Source: Lachnospiraceae bacterium (lineage in GTDB: Bacteria > Bacillota > Clostridia > Lachnospirales > Lachnospiraceae). Taken from it: a stretch of 64,000 bases of DNA. The translations under genes and the position numbers were made by a program. Positions 12,174 to 22,361 of this stretch are shown piece after piece (position 1 is the stretch's first letter; each line of letters begins with the position of its first letter). The DNA lies in assembly GCA_029054245.1 (NCBI GenBank), contig JAIDFQ010000042.1, positions 62,001 to 126,000 on the forward strand, read 5' to 3'. The notes under the pieces are model-generated. The model made no database searches. It saw nothing but the letters and a program-made list of their open reading frames with translations, and was not told the DNA's origin.

Positions 12174-13283
12174 TTAATTTACGGTAGTGAAATTCACAGG
12201 AAGAATAAGATAAATATAATTTTCCGCAGTATCTCTTATAAAACAAGGCGCTTTCGGATTAACAAGATAAATATCGACCTGTTCATCATCAATTACGCGA
12301 AGGGCATCAATCATGAATTTAGGATTAAAACCTATCATCAAATCCTTTCCCTGTTTTGTAATATCAATTTCTTCATTCATGCTACCAACTGTGGAATTAA
12401 TTTTAAGTTCCATCATTCCATCTGTAATATTTATAATGATTGGTTTCTTATCTCCTTCTTTTACAAGCAGAGTCGCTCTGTCAATACATTCTAATAATTC
12501 TTTTTTATTAATCGTAACTTTTGTCTCATAATCACTAGAAAGCATCTGATCGATCTTAAAATACTCTCCTTCTATCAGTCTTGAAACAACAGTTGTATTG
12601 TCAAATTCAAATAAAATATGTTTCCCTGTAAAGAAAATATTGACATCTTTGTCTGTATCCCCTGAAAGAATTTTACTCATTTCGTTTAATGTCTTTCCGG
12701 GAACTACCACTTTTCTGGAAGAATAATTGTCTTTTAATTTAATTCTACGGATTGAGATTCTATGACCGTCAAGAGAAACCACTTTTAAAGTATCTCCGCT
12801 GATATCAAATAATTCACCGCCCATAAGTTTATTTGTGTCATTATCAGAAATTGAAAATATCGTCTGCCTTACTACTTCTTTTAATGTAAATTGGGAAACT
12901 GTAATAAAATCAATTTTTTCTATGGAAGGAAGATAAGAAAAATCTTCTCCCGATTTACCTATAATAGTAAATTTTGCTTTTTCACAGGTTATATTTGTCT
13001 TAAAGGATTTATCTGTTTCAAGTTTCACTTCATTATCAGGAAGCTTTCTTACGATATCAAGAAGTATTTTTGCATCAAGCGCTATCTGTCCCTTTTCTAC
13101 TATATCGCCTTCTATAATCGTTTCAATGCCAAGTTCCATATCATTTGCGATTAATTTAATTGCATCTCCTGTAGCATCTATTAAAATACATTCAAGAATA
13201 GACATAGTTGTTTTATTTGGAACAGCTTTTGATACGATCTGTACTCCATTTAACAGGTTTGCTTTACTACATACTAATTTCAT
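12174..13283 (-). CDS. dnaN: DNA polymerase III subunit beta (sliding clamp)
   Basis: 369 residues with three repeated clamp folds, as expected for DnaN. The N-terminus MKLVCSKANLLNGVQIVSKA and the C-terminal YLILPVNF are typical. The clamp encircles DNA and tethers the replicative polymerase. It lies downstream of dnaA across a 223-base spacer that carries DnaA boxes. The ATG at 13283 has AAGGAAG just upstream. Confidence 0.98.
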   Translation of the reverse strand: MKLVCSKANLLNGVQIVSKAVPNKTTMSILECILIDATGDAIKLIANDMELGIETIIEGDIVEKGQIALDAKILLDIVRKLPDNEVKLETDKSFKTNITCEKAKFTIIGKSGEDFSYLPSIEKIDFITVSQFTLKEVVRQTIFSISDNDTNKLMGGELFDISGDTLKVVSLDGHRISIRRIKLKDNYSSRKVVVPGKTLNEMSKILSGDTDKDVNIFFTGKHILFEFDNTTVVSRLIEGEYFKIDQMLSSDYETKVTINKKELLECIDRATLLVKEGDKKPIIINITDGMMELKINSTVGSMNEEIDITKQGKDLMIGFNPKFMIDALRVIDDEQVDIYLVNPKAPCFIRDTAENYIYLILPVNFTTVN

Positions 13284-13506
13284 TTGTGTATAACTTCCTT
13301 TCTTTTTTGTGCGTAATTGATTGATCGGTATCTGTGCCTTGAGCCCTATTTATATATAATGAATTTAATAATATCATTAATAATGGATGTTAATATGTGT
13401 ATAACTCTTTTATTATACTATTTTCCAGTTAAAAAATAAATGTAAAACGTGTGGATAATTCAATTTTATTTTATAATAACTTTTAACTTATTCACAATTG
13501 GCAAAG
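13284..13506. other. dnaA-dnaN spacer with DnaA boxes (second half of a bipartite oriC)
   Basis: AT-rich spacer holding one perfect DnaA box (TGTGGATAA at 13450-13458) and near matches TTATTCACA (13488-13496), TGTGTATAA (13396-13404) and TGTGTATAA (13285-13293). Between them are long A/T runs that could unwind. In Bacillus subtilis DnaA boxes also lie on both sides of dnaA and unwinding occurs on the dnaN side; the same arrangement here is inference. Confidence 0.6.
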
Positions 13507-14856
13507 TTAGGCAGGATTAATTTTCTTTTTAATAATCTCTATTTTGTTCTTTAATTCTTCATTATCCGGTAATTCATTGGTGATCTTATCGATTCCGTGG
13601 ATAACTGTGGTGTGATCTTTTTTGCCAAGCGCTTTACCTATATTTTGTAAGGATTCTTCGGTAAGATGTCTGCAAAGATACATACAGATTTGTCTTGGAA
13701 GAACAAATTCTGAATTACGCCTTTTGGATACAATGTCTTCCGGTGTAATTCCAAAATGCTCTGCTACAACATCGATGATAAGATGAGGAGTCACCTGCCT
13801 TACAACATCAGGGGATATAATATCCTTTAAGGTTTCTTCTACGTTTTCAAGTGTAATTTCAACTTTATTTAATTTAGAGAAAGCAATTACTTTATTAAAG
13901 GCGCCTTCAAGCTCTCTTATGTTTGATTTAACATTGGTGGCTATATATTGGAAAACTTCTTCTTTGATTTCTTTATTGTAGTTTTCAGCATTTTTCTTAA
14001 GAATGGCCATTCTTGTTTCGTAGTCAGGTGGCTGTATATCAGCAGTGAGTCCCCACTCAAATCGGGATCTGAATCTTTCTTCCAAGGTTTCCATTTCTTT
14101 TGGAGGCTTGTCAGAGGAAAGAATGATTTGTTTTCCGGCAGAGTGAAGTACATTAAAGGTGTGGAAAAATTCTTCCTGTGTACTTTCTTTACCTATTATA
14201 AACTGAACGTCATCTATGAGTAGTACATCTACTGTTCTGTATTTTTCTCTCAGTTTATTCATTTTAGCAGCATTACCGCTTCTTATGGATTCAATTACCT
14301 CATTGGTAAATTGTTCGGAAGTAACGTAAAGGACTTTCATATCTGGATTTTGATTTAATATGAAATGACCGATTGAATGCATAAGGTGTGTTTTGCCAAG
14401 TCCTGCTCCGCCGTATAAATAGAGAGGATTGTATGCTACGCCGGGAGATTCAGCTACCGCTAGGGAAGCTGAGTGAGCAAATTTGTTATTTCCTCCTACC
14501 ACAAAAGTATCAAATCTGTATTTTGAATTTAGGTTGGCATTTTCATAATTGATGTTGTACACAGCTCCGGGAGAAGTAAGCATTTCATTTTCTGCATCTT
14601 TTTCCAGAATAAAAGAAATATCATAGGTGTGATCCATCATTTCAGAAATCGTTACCTGAAAATAGCTTTTATATTTAGAAGAGATATATTTAAGGGCATG
14701 AGCCTGATCAGATGGAATCATGATCGTTACGATATCATCTTTTTCGCTGTGATAATTAAGAGGTTTTACCCATGTATTATAAGAAATGTCTGATAGATCG
14801 TATTCTGTTCTAAGAGTCTCTTTGATCAATTCCCAATTTTCTTTAATGAAATCCAT
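13507..14856 (-). CDS. dnaA: Chromosomal replication initiator protein DnaA
   Basis: 449 residues from the ATG at 14856, which has GGGGG six bases upstream; a TTG four codons earlier is in frame but part of that leader. Seen: N-terminal interaction domain, AAA+ domain with Walker A GGAGLGKTHL and Walker B VLLIDDVQF, the sensor region, and a C-terminal DNA-binding helix-turn-helix with the DnaA signature around GKALGKKDHTTVIHGIDKI. DnaA binds DnaA boxes and opens oriC. DnaA boxes flank the gene on both sides, so autoregulation is likely. Confidence 0.98.
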   Translation of the reverse strand: MDFIKENWELIKETLRTEYDLSDISYNTWVKPLNYHSEKDDIVTIMIPSDQAHALKYISSKYKSYFQVTISEMMDHTYDISFILEKDAENEMLTSPGAVYNINYENANLNSKYRFDTFVVGGNNKFAHSASLAVAESPGVAYNPLYLYGGAGLGKTHLMHSIGHFILNQNPDMKVLYVTSEQFTNEVIESIRSGNAAKMNKLREKYRTVDVLLIDDVQFIIGKESTQEEFFHTFNVLHSAGKQIILSSDKPPKEMETLEERFRSRFEWGLTADIQPPDYETRMAILKKNAENYNKEIKEEVFQYIATNVKSNIRELEGAFNKVIAFSKLNKVEITLENVEETLKDIISPDVVRQVTPHLIIDVVAEHFGITPEDIVSKRRNSEFVLPRQICMYLCRHLTEESLQNIGKALGKKDHTTVIHGIDKITNELPDNEELKNKIEIIKKKINPA

Positions 14857-15242
14857 TATTGCCCCCAATTAATAAATAAAAACAAATTTCCTCTACTATA
14901 TATTAATATAAATGGTTTAAAATTTCAAATGATTTTTAGTTTACATAATTTATTAATGATTTGTTTCCTTTTGTGAATAACTTAAAAAAAGAAATAAACA
15001 GTTTACACACCTTTAAAATCAACAAAATATGAAATCATTTCTTTTGAAATGTTGAAAAAAATAAAGTTATCCACAATTTATCCACAAGTTGTGGATATAA
15101 TTATGTAAATTAAAAATAATAAATTTATCTATATTTTGTGGTATTTATGAGAATGCTATCACTAGATGTTGATGTGTCAAAAATCACGATTTTTATGTTG
15201 TTTTTTATGTATTTTTTTCAGATTAAATTTATTCATTTTTAC
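14857..15242. other. oriC region upstream of dnaA: DnaA-box cluster and AT-rich DNA
   Basis: Gene-free and very AT-rich. Perfect DnaA boxes TTATCCACA occur at 15067-15075 and 15078-15086. An inverted TGTGGATAT (one mismatch) follows at 15090-15098 and TGTGAATAA (one mismatch) at 14972-14980. Gene orientation changes here: dnaA and its neighbours run left, rpmH and its neighbours run right, as expected for replication forks leaving this point. The dnaA promoter must also lie here, but I cannot fix its -35. Confidence 0.8.
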
Positions 15243-15271
15243 TTGACGGAAATGCTCTAATCTTATATAAT
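15243..15271 (+). promoter_or_regulatory. Strong sigma-A-type promoter of rpmH
   Basis: TTGACG (15243-15248), a 17-base spacer and TATAAT (15266-15271), about 85 bases before the rpmH start. The match is nearly consensus, as expected for a highly expressed ribosomal protein gene. Confidence 0.85.
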
Positions 15272-15356
15272 CGATATGATATTTTCCAAATAAGGACATT
15301 AAAATATTTGTTTACCTTATCATACATTAAGGTTCAGTAAAGGAGGTGCATCAGAC

Positions 15357-15491
15357 ATGAAAATGACTTTCCAGCCTAAAAGAAGACAGAGATCTAAAGT
15401 TCATGGTTTCAGAGCCAGAATGAGTACTCCCGGCGGAAGAAAAGTTTTAGCAGCCAGAAGAGCAAAAGGAAGAAAAAGATTATCAGCATAG
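15357..15491 (+). CDS. rpmH: 50S ribosomal protein L34
   Basis: 44 residues (start [10 protein letters not shown], end KGRKRLSA), strongly basic and the normal L34 length. AAAGGAGGTG precedes the ATG at 15357. It is the first gene right of oriC and is followed at once by a hairpin-plus-T-run terminator that probably reduces transcription into rnpA. Confidence 0.98.
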   Translation: MKMTFQPKRRQRSKVHGFRARMSTPGGRKVLAARRAKGRKRLSA

Positions 15492-15514
15492 GCCGCGTTA
15501 CGTGGCCTTTTTTT
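15491..15514 (+). terminator. rpmH-rnpA terminator or attenuator
   Basis: GGCCGCG (15491-15497), loop TTA and CGTGGCC (15501-15507) form a 7-bp stem with one G-T pair, followed by seven T. It begins on the last base of the rpmH stop codon. Confidence 0.85.
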
Positions 15515-15533
15515 CTATGCAGGCATATAAATT

Positions 15534-15878
15534 ATGAGTTATAAATTTTCGGAATCCTTAAAAAGGAATATTGATTTTCAGTCTGTCTATAAGAAGGGCA
15601 AATCGTATGCCAACAAATATTTAGTAATGTATGTTCTGGAAAATAGAATGGAAAAGAACAGACTGGGAATAAGTGTGAGTAAAAAAGTTGGGAACAGCAT
15701 TGTAAGACATAAGGTAACAAGATTGATAAGAGAAAGTTACAGACTACATGAAAATATATTTAATAGTGGTTTAGATATAGTAGTCATAGCCAGAAGCAGT
15801 GCTTCTTCTGTTTCATATTGGGAAATAGAAAGCGCTTTATTACATCTTGCAAAGCTTCATCATATTATTAAGAAATAA
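15534..15878 (+). CDS. rnpA: Ribonuclease P protein component
   Basis: 114 residues, normal for RnpA. The core [26 protein letters not shown] is the RNase P protein RNA-binding signature, with the preceding [20 protein letters not shown]. It binds RNase P RNA and aids 5' maturation of tRNA. It is placed between rpmH and yidD, as in nearly all bacteria. The rnpB RNA gene is not in the window. Confidence 0.97.
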   Translation: MSYKFSESLKRNIDFQSVYKKGKSYANKYLVMYVLENRMEKNRLGISVSKKVGNSIVRHKVTRLIRESYRLHENIFNSGLDIVVIARSSASSVSYWEIESALLHLAKLHHIIKK

Positions 15879-15904
15879 ATGTGATGAGGAAATCAGAAAA
15901 TAAA

Positions 15905-16114
15905 ATGAAAAATTTGTTGATTTTATTGATTAAATTTTATAGAAAGTATATTTCTCCAATGAAACACACCAAATGTCCATATTTTCCTACCTGTTCAGAA
16001 TATGGACTTGAAGCTGTTGAAAAATACGGAGCTTTAAAAGGCAGTTTATTGGCTTTGTGGAGGATAATCAGATGTAATCCTTTTTCAAAAGGAGGTTATG
16101 ATCCTGTACCATAG
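15905..16114 (+). CDS. yidD: Membrane protein insertion efficiency factor YidD
   Basis: 69 residues from the ATG at 15905. Seen: [17 protein letters not shown], the [19 protein letters not shown] cysteine motif, and [13 protein letters not shown] at the end, all diagnostic. YidD assists YidC/Sec-dependent membrane insertion. In-frame GTG (15881) and ATG (15884) lie upstream but give an atypical charged extension, so the later ATG is preferred, although its ribosome-binding site is weak. Only a few bases separate the rnpA stop from this reading frame. Confidence 0.93.
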   Translation: MKNLLILLIKFYRKYISPMKHTKCPYFPTCSEYGLEAVEKYGALKGSLLALWRIIRCNPFSKGGYDPVP

Positions 16115-16150
16115 GATTAATTGATAAAATCAAAAACAGGAGGAAATAAA

Positions 16151-17491
16151 TTGACAGGGATTATTTTAACTCAGGATGATGGTTTGATATTAGGTCCTAT
16201 TGCCAAGGTTCTTGGATATCTTATGGAAGGAATTTTTTCTCTCTTAGATTTAATTGGAATTCCTAATGTAGGTTTATCTATTATATTATTTACAATCGTT
16301 ATTTATTTATTGTTGATGCCTTTAACCATTAAGCAGCAGAAGTTTTCCAAACTTTCTGCCAAAATGAATCCAGAGCTTCAGGCAATTCAGGCAAAGTATA
16401 AAAATAAAAAAGATAATGATTCTATGATGGCAATGAATGCTGAGACACAGGCTGTATATGCAAAATATGGTGTATCTCCCAGCGGCAGTTGTATTCAGCT
16501 TTTAATACAAATGCCTATCTTGTTTGCACTTTACCGCGTCATCCAGGCTATGCCTGCTTATGTTACAAAGATTGGTGATACTTTTAGAGTATTGGCTGAA
16601 AAGATTATTTCTGTTGATAATGCTGCATTTTTACAGAGTTCTGAGCTTAGCAGTGTTGTAAGTGCTGTGAGAATGTACAGCAAAAATTTTGAATCTAACT
16701 TAGCAAATGGTGTAATTGATGTTCTAAATAAGGTATCTTCTTCTGATATGAGCGTGATTTCTGATCATTATGATCTTTCACAGCTTACTTATGAAGGACA
16801 ATTGATCTTAAGCAATGATACGACTCGTGGGTTAATTGATACTTATAATAATTTCCTTGGAATCAACATAGGTAATTCTCCTTCTTATATGGTGAGCCAG
16901 GCATGGAATTCTCCTGATGGAATACAATGGCTGCTTATTATAGCTGCTCTTATTATTCCTGTTCTTTCGGCTAGTACGCAATGGATTAATACAAAGCTAA
17001 TGCCTCAGGCTGATACATCTAATAGTCAGAATGATCAACAAAATTCAATGGCACAGTCCATGAAAATGATGAATACCATGATGCCTCTTATGTCAGCGTT
17101 CTTTTGTTTTACGCTTCCGGCAGGTATGGGGCTTTATTGGATTTCTGGTTCTGTTGTAAGAAGTATTCAGCAGATCATTATCAATAAGCATATCGACAAG
17201 ATAGATGTAGACGAGCTTATTAAAAATAATGAAGAAAAGAGAATAAAGAAGCTTGAAAAAGCTGGAATAGATCCAAGAACGGTGAACAAAAATGCTACTT
17301 TAAATACAAAAAATGTAAATACTTATAAATCTTCAATGTCAGCTAGAGCAAATGTAAAGCCTATGACGCAGGAAGAAAAAAATGAAGCAATGAAAAATGC
17401 TACTGAGTATTATAATAAAAATGCTAAACCTGGAAGCATTGCGGCAAAGGCAAATATGGTTAGACAGTATAATGAAAAGAATAACAAATAG
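16151..17491 (+). CDS. yidC: Membrane protein insertase YidC/OxaA
   Basis: 446 residues from a TTG at 16151 preceded by AGGAGG at a seven-base spacing; no ATG fits as well. Five hydrophobic segments match the Gram-positive YidC core without the large periplasmic domain: GLSIILFTIVIYLLLMPLTI (the following amphipathic hairpin is QQKFSKLSAKMNPELQAIQ), IQLLIQMPILFALYRVI, WLLIIAALIIPVLSA and PAGMGLYWISGSVV. The tail is basic, as in ribosome-binding YidC proteins. There is no lipobox near the N-terminus. It works with YidD upstream and Jag downstream. Confidence 0.97.
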   Translation: MTGIILTQDDGLILGPIAKVLGYLMEGIFSLLDLIGIPNVGLSIILFTIVIYLLLMPLTIKQQKFSKLSAKMNPELQAIQAKYKNKKDNDSMMAMNAETQAVYAKYGVSPSGSCIQLLIQMPILFALYRVIQAMPAYVTKIGDTFRVLAEKIISVDNAAFLQSSELSSVVSAVRMYSKNFESNLANGVIDVLNKVSSSDMSVISDHYDLSQLTYEGQLILSNDTTRGLIDTYNNFLGINIGNSPSYMVSQAWNSPDGIQWLLIIAALIIPVLSASTQWINTKLMPQADTSNSQNDQQNSMAQSMKMMNTMMPLMSAFFCFTLPAGMGLYWISGSVVRSIQQIIINKHIDKIDVDELIKNNEEKRIKKLEKAGIDPRTVNKNATLNTKNVNTYKSSMSARANVKPMTQEEKNEAMKNATEYYNKNAKPGSIAAKANMVRQYNEKNNK

Positions 17492-17502
17492 GGGGTATCA
17501 TT

Positions 17503-18126
17503 ATGGAGTACATTGATTTTACAGCTAAAACAGTAAATGACGCGATTACAGAAGCATGTCAGAAATTTGTTGTTACCAGTGATAAACTGGATTATATTGT
17601 AGTTGAAGAAGGTTCATCAGGTTTTCTTGGTATTGGTTCAAAACCTGCCATGATTAAAGCAAGGGTGAAAGGTTCTGTTGCAGATAAGGCAAAAGAATTT
17701 TTAAATGAAGTTTTTAGCGCAATGAACATGGTTGTGGTTATTGATGTAAAATATAATGAAGATAATAGAAATATGAACATTGAATTAAGTGGGGATGAGA
17801 TGGGTGTCCTGATTGGAAAAAGAGGACAAACACTTGACTCTCTCCAATATCTGGTATCTTTAGTGGTAAACAAAGATTCTGAGGAGTATATCAGAGTAAA
17901 GGTAGATACAGAAGATTATAGAGAAAGAAGAAAAGAAACGCTTGAAAACCTCGCAAAGAATATTGCATATAAAGTAAAGAGGACAAAACGTTCTGTTTCT
18001 TTAGAGCCTATGAATCCATATGAAAGAAGAATTATTCATTCTGCATTACAAAATGACAGATTTGTAACAACTCATAGTGAAGGAGAAGAACCTTTTAGGC
18101 GGGTTGTCGTAACATTGAAAAGATAA
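17503..18126 (+). CDS. jag: RNA-binding protein Jag/KhpB (Jag-N, KH, R3H domains)
   Basis: 207 residues. Seen: an N-terminal Jag domain (about 1-50, DYIVVEEGSSGFLGIGSKPA), a KH domain (about 75-150, LIGKRGQTLDSLQYLVSLVVN), and a C-terminal R3H domain (MNPYERRIIHSALQ, SEGEEPFRRVVV). Jag/KhpB binds RNA together with KhpA and affects cell elongation and division in related Firmicutes. It follows yidC by 11 bases, the conserved pairing. A strong terminator follows it. Confidence 0.95.
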   Translation: MEYIDFTAKTVNDAITEACQKFVVTSDKLDYIVVEEGSSGFLGIGSKPAMIKARVKGSVADKAKEFLNEVFSAMNMVVVIDVKYNEDNRNMNIELSGDEMGVLIGKRGQTLDSLQYLVSLVVNKDSEEYIRVKVDTEDYRERRKETLENLAKNIAYKVKRTKRSVSLEPMNPYERRIIHSALQNDRFVTTHSEGEEPFRRVVVTLKR

Positions 18127-18143
18127 TGAATATGATGTAAATA

Positions 18144-18177
18144 AAAATGTTGGGGGAATTGTCCTCCAGCATTTTTT
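18144..18177 (+). terminator. Terminator after jag
   Basis: A 14-bp stem (18144-18157 with 18162-18175; core TGGGGGA and TCCTCCA, two G-T pairs) with an ATTG loop, ending in a six-base T-run. It closes the rpmH-to-jag block before mnmE. Confidence 0.88.
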
Positions 18178-18208
18178 AAATAAAAAAAATATATTTTTAG
18201 AGGTTAAT

Positions 18209-19591
18209 ATGAAAACTGATACGATAGCTGCTATTGCGACTGCTATGAGTCATTCGGGTATAGGAATCATCAGGGTAAGCGGGGAAGAGTCCATAAATAT
18301 AGTTGATTCTATTTACGTAAATAGGAATCATCAAAAATCTTTGAAAAATTTTATGACAAATACCATTCATTATGGGTTTATTTGTGATGGAGAAGATGTT
18401 CTGGATGAAGTCATGGTTTCTGTTATGAAAAGACCTAATAGTTTTACTACAGAAGATACCGTTGAAATTAATTGTCATGGCGGTATATTAGTTATGAACC
18501 GTATATTGGAGCTTGTGATCAAAAGTGGTGCAAGATTGGCAGAGCCTGGTGAATTTACAAAACGTGCATTTTTAAATGGGAGAATTGATTTGTCAGAAGC
18601 GGAAGCAGTAATGGATATTATATCATCCAAAAATGATACTGCACTTAAGAGTTCTGTTAAACAACTTAGAGGATCCGTTTATCATAAAATAAAGGAACTC
18701 CGTGAGTTGATTATTTATGATATAGCATTTATAGAGTCAGCGCTGGATGATCCTGAGCACATAAGTCTCGAAGGTTATCCTGAAAAGTTAGGTATAAAGA
18801 TATCAGATTTAATTCATGATGTGGATAACCTATTATTATCTTCTGAAAATGGAAAAATAATAACAGAAGGGATTAATACGGTAATTGTTGGAAAGCCAAA
18901 TGCAGGAAAATCTTCTTTATTAAATATATTAGCTGGAGAAGAAAGAGCAATCGTTACAGATATTGCCGGTACGACCAGAGATATCCTTGAAGAAAATATT
19001 ATTCTTCAAGGAATTAACCTTCATATAATTGATACAGCAGGTATTCGCTTAACAGAAGATGTTATTGAAAAAATAGGAGTGGAAAAAGCAAAAAAATACT
19101 CACAAGATGCTGATTTAATTATTTATGTGATAGATTCTTCTGTTCCTCTGGATGAAAATGATTATGATATTATGAAAATGATTCAAGATAAAAAGAGTAT
19201 TGTTTTATTTAATAAATCTGATTTGATTTCAAAAGTATCTTTAGAAGATTTAAGGAATCTTTTAGATAAAGATGTTATAATAGTAAAAACTTCCACAAAA
19301 GAAAATACAGGGATAGAAAATTTTGAAGCTGCCATAAAGAGTTTGTTTTTTAAAGGAGAGATTTATTCCGATGACGAAGTCATGATTACAAACTTAAGGC
19401 ATAAGGAAGCTCTTAAAGAGACACTTGAAAGCTTGAAATTAGTCGAAAAGAGTTTGGAAGCAGGAATGCCGGAAGATTTTTATTCCATTGATTTGATGAA
19501 TGCGTACAGCAGCCTCGGAAAAATTATTGGAGAAGAAGTTTCTGATGATTTGGTAAATGAGATTTTTTCTAAATTTTGTATGGGAAAATAG
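18209..19591 (+). CDS. mnmE: tRNA uridine-5-carboxymethylaminomethyl(34) synthesis GTPase MnmE
   Basis: 460 residues. Seen: N-terminal folate-binding domain ([22 protein letters not shown]), G domain with G1 [11 protein letters not shown], switch TTRD, G3 DTAGIR, G4 NKSD, and the C-terminal CMGK motif with the catalytic-site Cys. With MnmG it modifies U34 of several tRNAs. The next gene starts two bases after its stop, so the pair is translationally close-coupled. Confidence 0.98.
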   Translation: MKTDTIAAIATAMSHSGIGIIRVSGEESINIVDSIYVNRNHQKSLKNFMTNTIHYGFICDGEDVLDEVMVSVMKRPNSFTTEDTVEINCHGGILVMNRILELVIKSGARLAEPGEFTKRAFLNGRIDLSEAEAVMDIISSKNDTALKSSVKQLRGSVYHKIKELRELIIYDIAFIESALDDPEHISLEGYPEKLGIKISDLIHDVDNLLLSSENGKIITEGINTVIVGKPNAGKSSLLNILAGEERAIVTDIAGTTRDILEENIILQGINLHIIDTAGIRLTEDVIEKIGVEKAKKYSQDADLIIYVIDSSVPLDENDYDIMKMIQDKKSIVLFNKSDLISKVSLEDLRNLLDKDVIIVKTSTKENTGIENFEAAIKSLFFKGEIYSDDEVMITNLRHKEALKETLESLKLVEKSLEAGMPEDFYSIDLMNAYSSLGKIIGEEVSDDLVNEIFSKFCMGK

Positions 19592-19592
19592 G

Positions 19593-21524
19593 ATGAGTAG
19601 TATGTTAAATGAAAAAAGTGATTTTATTCAAAAAGTAGATGTGTGTGTTGTGGGTGCTGGTCATGCAGGATGTGAAGCTGCTTTAGCTTGTGCGCGGCTT
19701 GGTCTAGATACAGTGATTTTTACTGTAAGTATAGACAGTATTGCTCTCATGCCTTGTAATCCAAATATTGGTGGATCTTCAAAAGGCCATCTTGTAAGAG
19801 AATTGGATGCTCTGGGCGGGGAAATGGGAAAAAATATAGATAAAACATTTATTCAGTCTAAGATGCTTAATATTTCAAAAGGTCCAGCTGTTCATTCTCT
19901 CCGTGCTCAGGCAGATAAAGCAGAATATAGCCGTTCCATGCGGAAGGTTCTTGAAAACCAAGAACATCTATCAATTAAACAGGCAGAAGTGTGTGAACTT
20001 ATATGGGAAGAAAAGGAGTCTTACAAGAAAATAAAGGGTGTTAAGACATTTACAGGTGCCATATATGAATGTAAAGCTGTGGTTTTATGTACAGGGACTT
20101 ATCTAAAAGCAAGATGTTTATGTGGTGAAGCGATTACTTATACTGGACCTAATGGACTCCATGCCGCAAATCATTTGACAGATTCTCTTATATCTATGGG
20201 AATTGAAATGCGTCGTTTTAAGACAGGTACGCCTGCAAGGATGGATAGGAGAAGTATTGATTTTTCTAAAATGGAAGAACAGTTTGGTGATGAAAGAATA
20301 GTTCCTTTTTCTTTTTCTACTGATCCTGATGAAATACAGATTGACCAGGTTTCATGTTATCTTACTTATACTAATGAAAGAACACATGAAATTATAAAAA
20401 ATAATCTTGATCGTTCTCCTATTTATGCAGGAATTATTGAGGGAACTGGACCAAGATATTGTCCTTCTATTGAAGATAAAGTAGTTAAATTTTCTGATAA
20501 AGAAAGGCATCAGGTTTTTATTGAACCAGAAGGAATCCATACAAATGAAATGTATGTTGGCGGCATGTCTTCTTCTCTTCCTGAAGATGTACAGCTTGCA
20601 ATGTATCGAACTGTGCCCGGTTTGGAAAAATGTAAAATAGTACGAAATGCATATGCTATAGAATATGATTGTATAAATCCAAGGCAGCTTTATCCTACTT
20701 TAAGATTTAAGAATGTGGAAGGACTTTATAGTGGAGGTCAGTTTAATGGAAGCAGTGGCTATGAGGAGGCAGCTGCCCAGGGACTTATTGCTGGAATTAA
20801 TGCAGCAATGTTTATACTTGGAAAGGAAGAATTGACTCTTGACAGATCAGAAGCATATATTGGCGTTTTGATTGATGACCTTGTAACGAAAGATAATTTC
20901 GAGCCCTATCGTATGATGACTTCCCGTGCAGAATATCGTCTTTTGCTCCGTCAGGATAATGCAGATTTAAGACTTCGAGAAAAGGGATATAAAGTTGGAT
21001 TAATTTCAAAGGATCAATATGAAAAAGTTTTAAATAAAAAATATAAAATAGAAAAAGAAATACAGCGTTTAAAGGATACAAAAATAGGCGCTGCAAAGAA
21101 TAATCAGGAATTTTTAGAAAGAAATAAGAGTGCATCTTTAAAAACAGGTACAAATCTTGCCGAATTGTTGTGCAGACCAGAATTAAGTTATGATATTTTG
21201 AAAGAAATAGATCCTGAAAGAGTTGAATTGCCCTCTGATATCATTGAACAGGTAGAAATAGAAATAAAATATGAGGGGTATATTGAAAGACAGCAGCGTC
21301 AGGTTGAACAGTTTAAAAAGATGGAAAAGAAAATGATTCCTTATGATTTAGATTATGATGATGTTCCAAGTCTGCGTCTGGAAGCAAGGCAAAAGCTTAA
21401 ATCTTTTCATCCTATATCAGTTGGACAGGCATCAAGAATTTCCGGTGTTTCACCTGCTGACATTTCCGTGTTACTCGTTTTTTTAGAACAATATAAAAGA
21501 AAAAATGAAAAGGATTTTAAATAA
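19593..21524 (+). CDS. mnmG: tRNA uridine-5-carboxymethylaminomethyl(34) synthesis enzyme MnmG
   Basis: 643 residues from the ATG at 19593, one base after the mnmE stop; a second ATG at 19602 is possible. Seen: FAD-binding [15 protein letters not shown], the MnmG signature [36 protein letters not shown]-like [21 protein letters not shown], and a C-terminal helical domain ([31 protein letters not shown]) that contacts MnmE and tRNA. The enzyme uses FAD and methylene-THF to modify tRNA U34. Confidence 0.97.
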   Translation: MSSMLNEKSDFIQKVDVCVVGAGHAGCEAALACARLGLDTVIFTVSIDSIALMPCNPNIGGSSKGHLVRELDALGGEMGKNIDKTFIQSKMLNISKGPAVHSLRAQADKAEYSRSMRKVLENQEHLSIKQAEVCELIWEEKESYKKIKGVKTFTGAIYECKAVVLCTGTYLKARCLCGEAITYTGPNGLHAANHLTDSLISMGIEMRRFKTGTPARMDRRSIDFSKMEEQFGDERIVPFSFSTDPDEIQIDQVSCYLTYTNERTHEIIKNNLDRSPIYAGIIEGTGPRYCPSIEDKVVKFSDKERHQVFIEPEGIHTNEMYVGGMSSSLPEDVQLAMYRTVPGLEKCKIVRNAYAIEYDCINPRQLYPTLRFKNVEGLYSGGQFNGSSGYEEAAAQGLIAGINAAMFILGKEELTLDRSEAYIGVLIDDLVTKDNFEPYRMMTSRAEYRLLLRQDNADLRLREKGYKVGLISKDQYEKVLNKKYKIEKEIQRLKDTKIGAAKNNQEFLERNKSASLKTGTNLAELLCRPELSYDILKEIDPERVELPSDIIEQVEIEIKYEGYIERQQRQVEQFKKMEKKMIPYDLDYDDVPSLRLEARQKLKSFHPISVGQASRISGVSPADISVLLVFLEQYKRKNEKDFK

Positions 21525-21526
21525 TA

Positions 21527-22258
21527 GTGGATAAACATTTAATATCATTTCAAGAAGATTTGTATAAATTTCATATTCAGTTGAAAGAAAGACAAATACA
21601 ACAATTTTTGCAGTATTATGATCTATTAAAAGAATGGAATTCTTTTATGAATCTTACGGCGATTATTGATTTTGATGAGGTCTTAAAAAAACATTTTGTA
21701 GACAGTTTGTCGTTGATTAATGCAGTGCCGGATTTGAATGAGAAGTCTTATACTTTAATTGATGTGGGTACTGGAGCGGGCTTCCCTGGAATTCCGCTTA
21801 AAATAGCTTTTCCTAATTTGAAAATTACGCTTTTAGATTCTCTTAATAAAAGAATTCAGTTTTTAGATGAAGTAATTTCTGTTTTGAATCTTGAAAATAT
21901 TTCTGCGAATCATGGCAGGGCAGAGGATTATGCAAAACCTGGTAAATTAAGAGAATCTTTTGACTTGTGTGTTTCAAGGGCTGTTGCAAATCTTGCAACT
22001 TTGTCAGAATATTGTCTTCCTTTTGTAAAAAAAGATGGTTACTTTATTTCTTATAAATCTGAAAAAATTATTGAAGAATATAAAGATGCAAGGGATGCAA
22101 TTGATATATTGGGAGGAAGATATGAAAGTCAAATAGAGTTTCATTTGCCTAATTCGGATATTTATAGAAATCTTTTTATCATTAAAAAGGAAAATAATAC
22201 ACCAGTTAAATTTCCAAGAAAAGCTGGAGTTCCATCAAAGGATCCTATTACAAAATAA
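21527..22258 (+). CDS. rsmG: 16S rRNA (guanine(527)-N(7))-methyltransferase RsmG
   Basis: 243 residues from a GTG two bases after mnmG. Seen: EWNSFMNLTAI, VDSLSL, the SAM-binding loop LIDVGTGAGFPGIPLKIAFP, and SRAVANLATLSEYCLPFVKKDG, all RsmG hallmarks. The tail FPRKAGVPSKDPI is the conserved C-terminus. It methylates G527 of 16S rRNA with SAM; loss causes low-level streptomycin resistance in other bacteria. It is the last gene of the mnmE-mnmG-rsmG set. Confidence 0.97.
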   Translation: MDKHLISFQEDLYKFHIQLKERQIQQFLQYYDLLKEWNSFMNLTAIIDFDEVLKKHFVDSLSLINAVPDLNEKSYTLIDVGTGAGFPGIPLKIAFPNLKITLLDSLNKRIQFLDEVISVLNLENISANHGRAEDYAKPGKLRESFDLCVSRAVANLATLSEYCLPFVKKDGYFISYKSEKIIEEYKDARDAIDILGGRYESQIEFHLPNSDIYRNLFIIKKENNTPVKFPRKAGVPSKDPITK

Positions 22259-22361
22259 AATTTAACTTTTCTAATCCTATTTTTTATTATATTATATCTT
22301 TAAATAGAATAATAAAATTTTTACATATAATGAATTAGATAATGATGAAATAGAGGAAATT

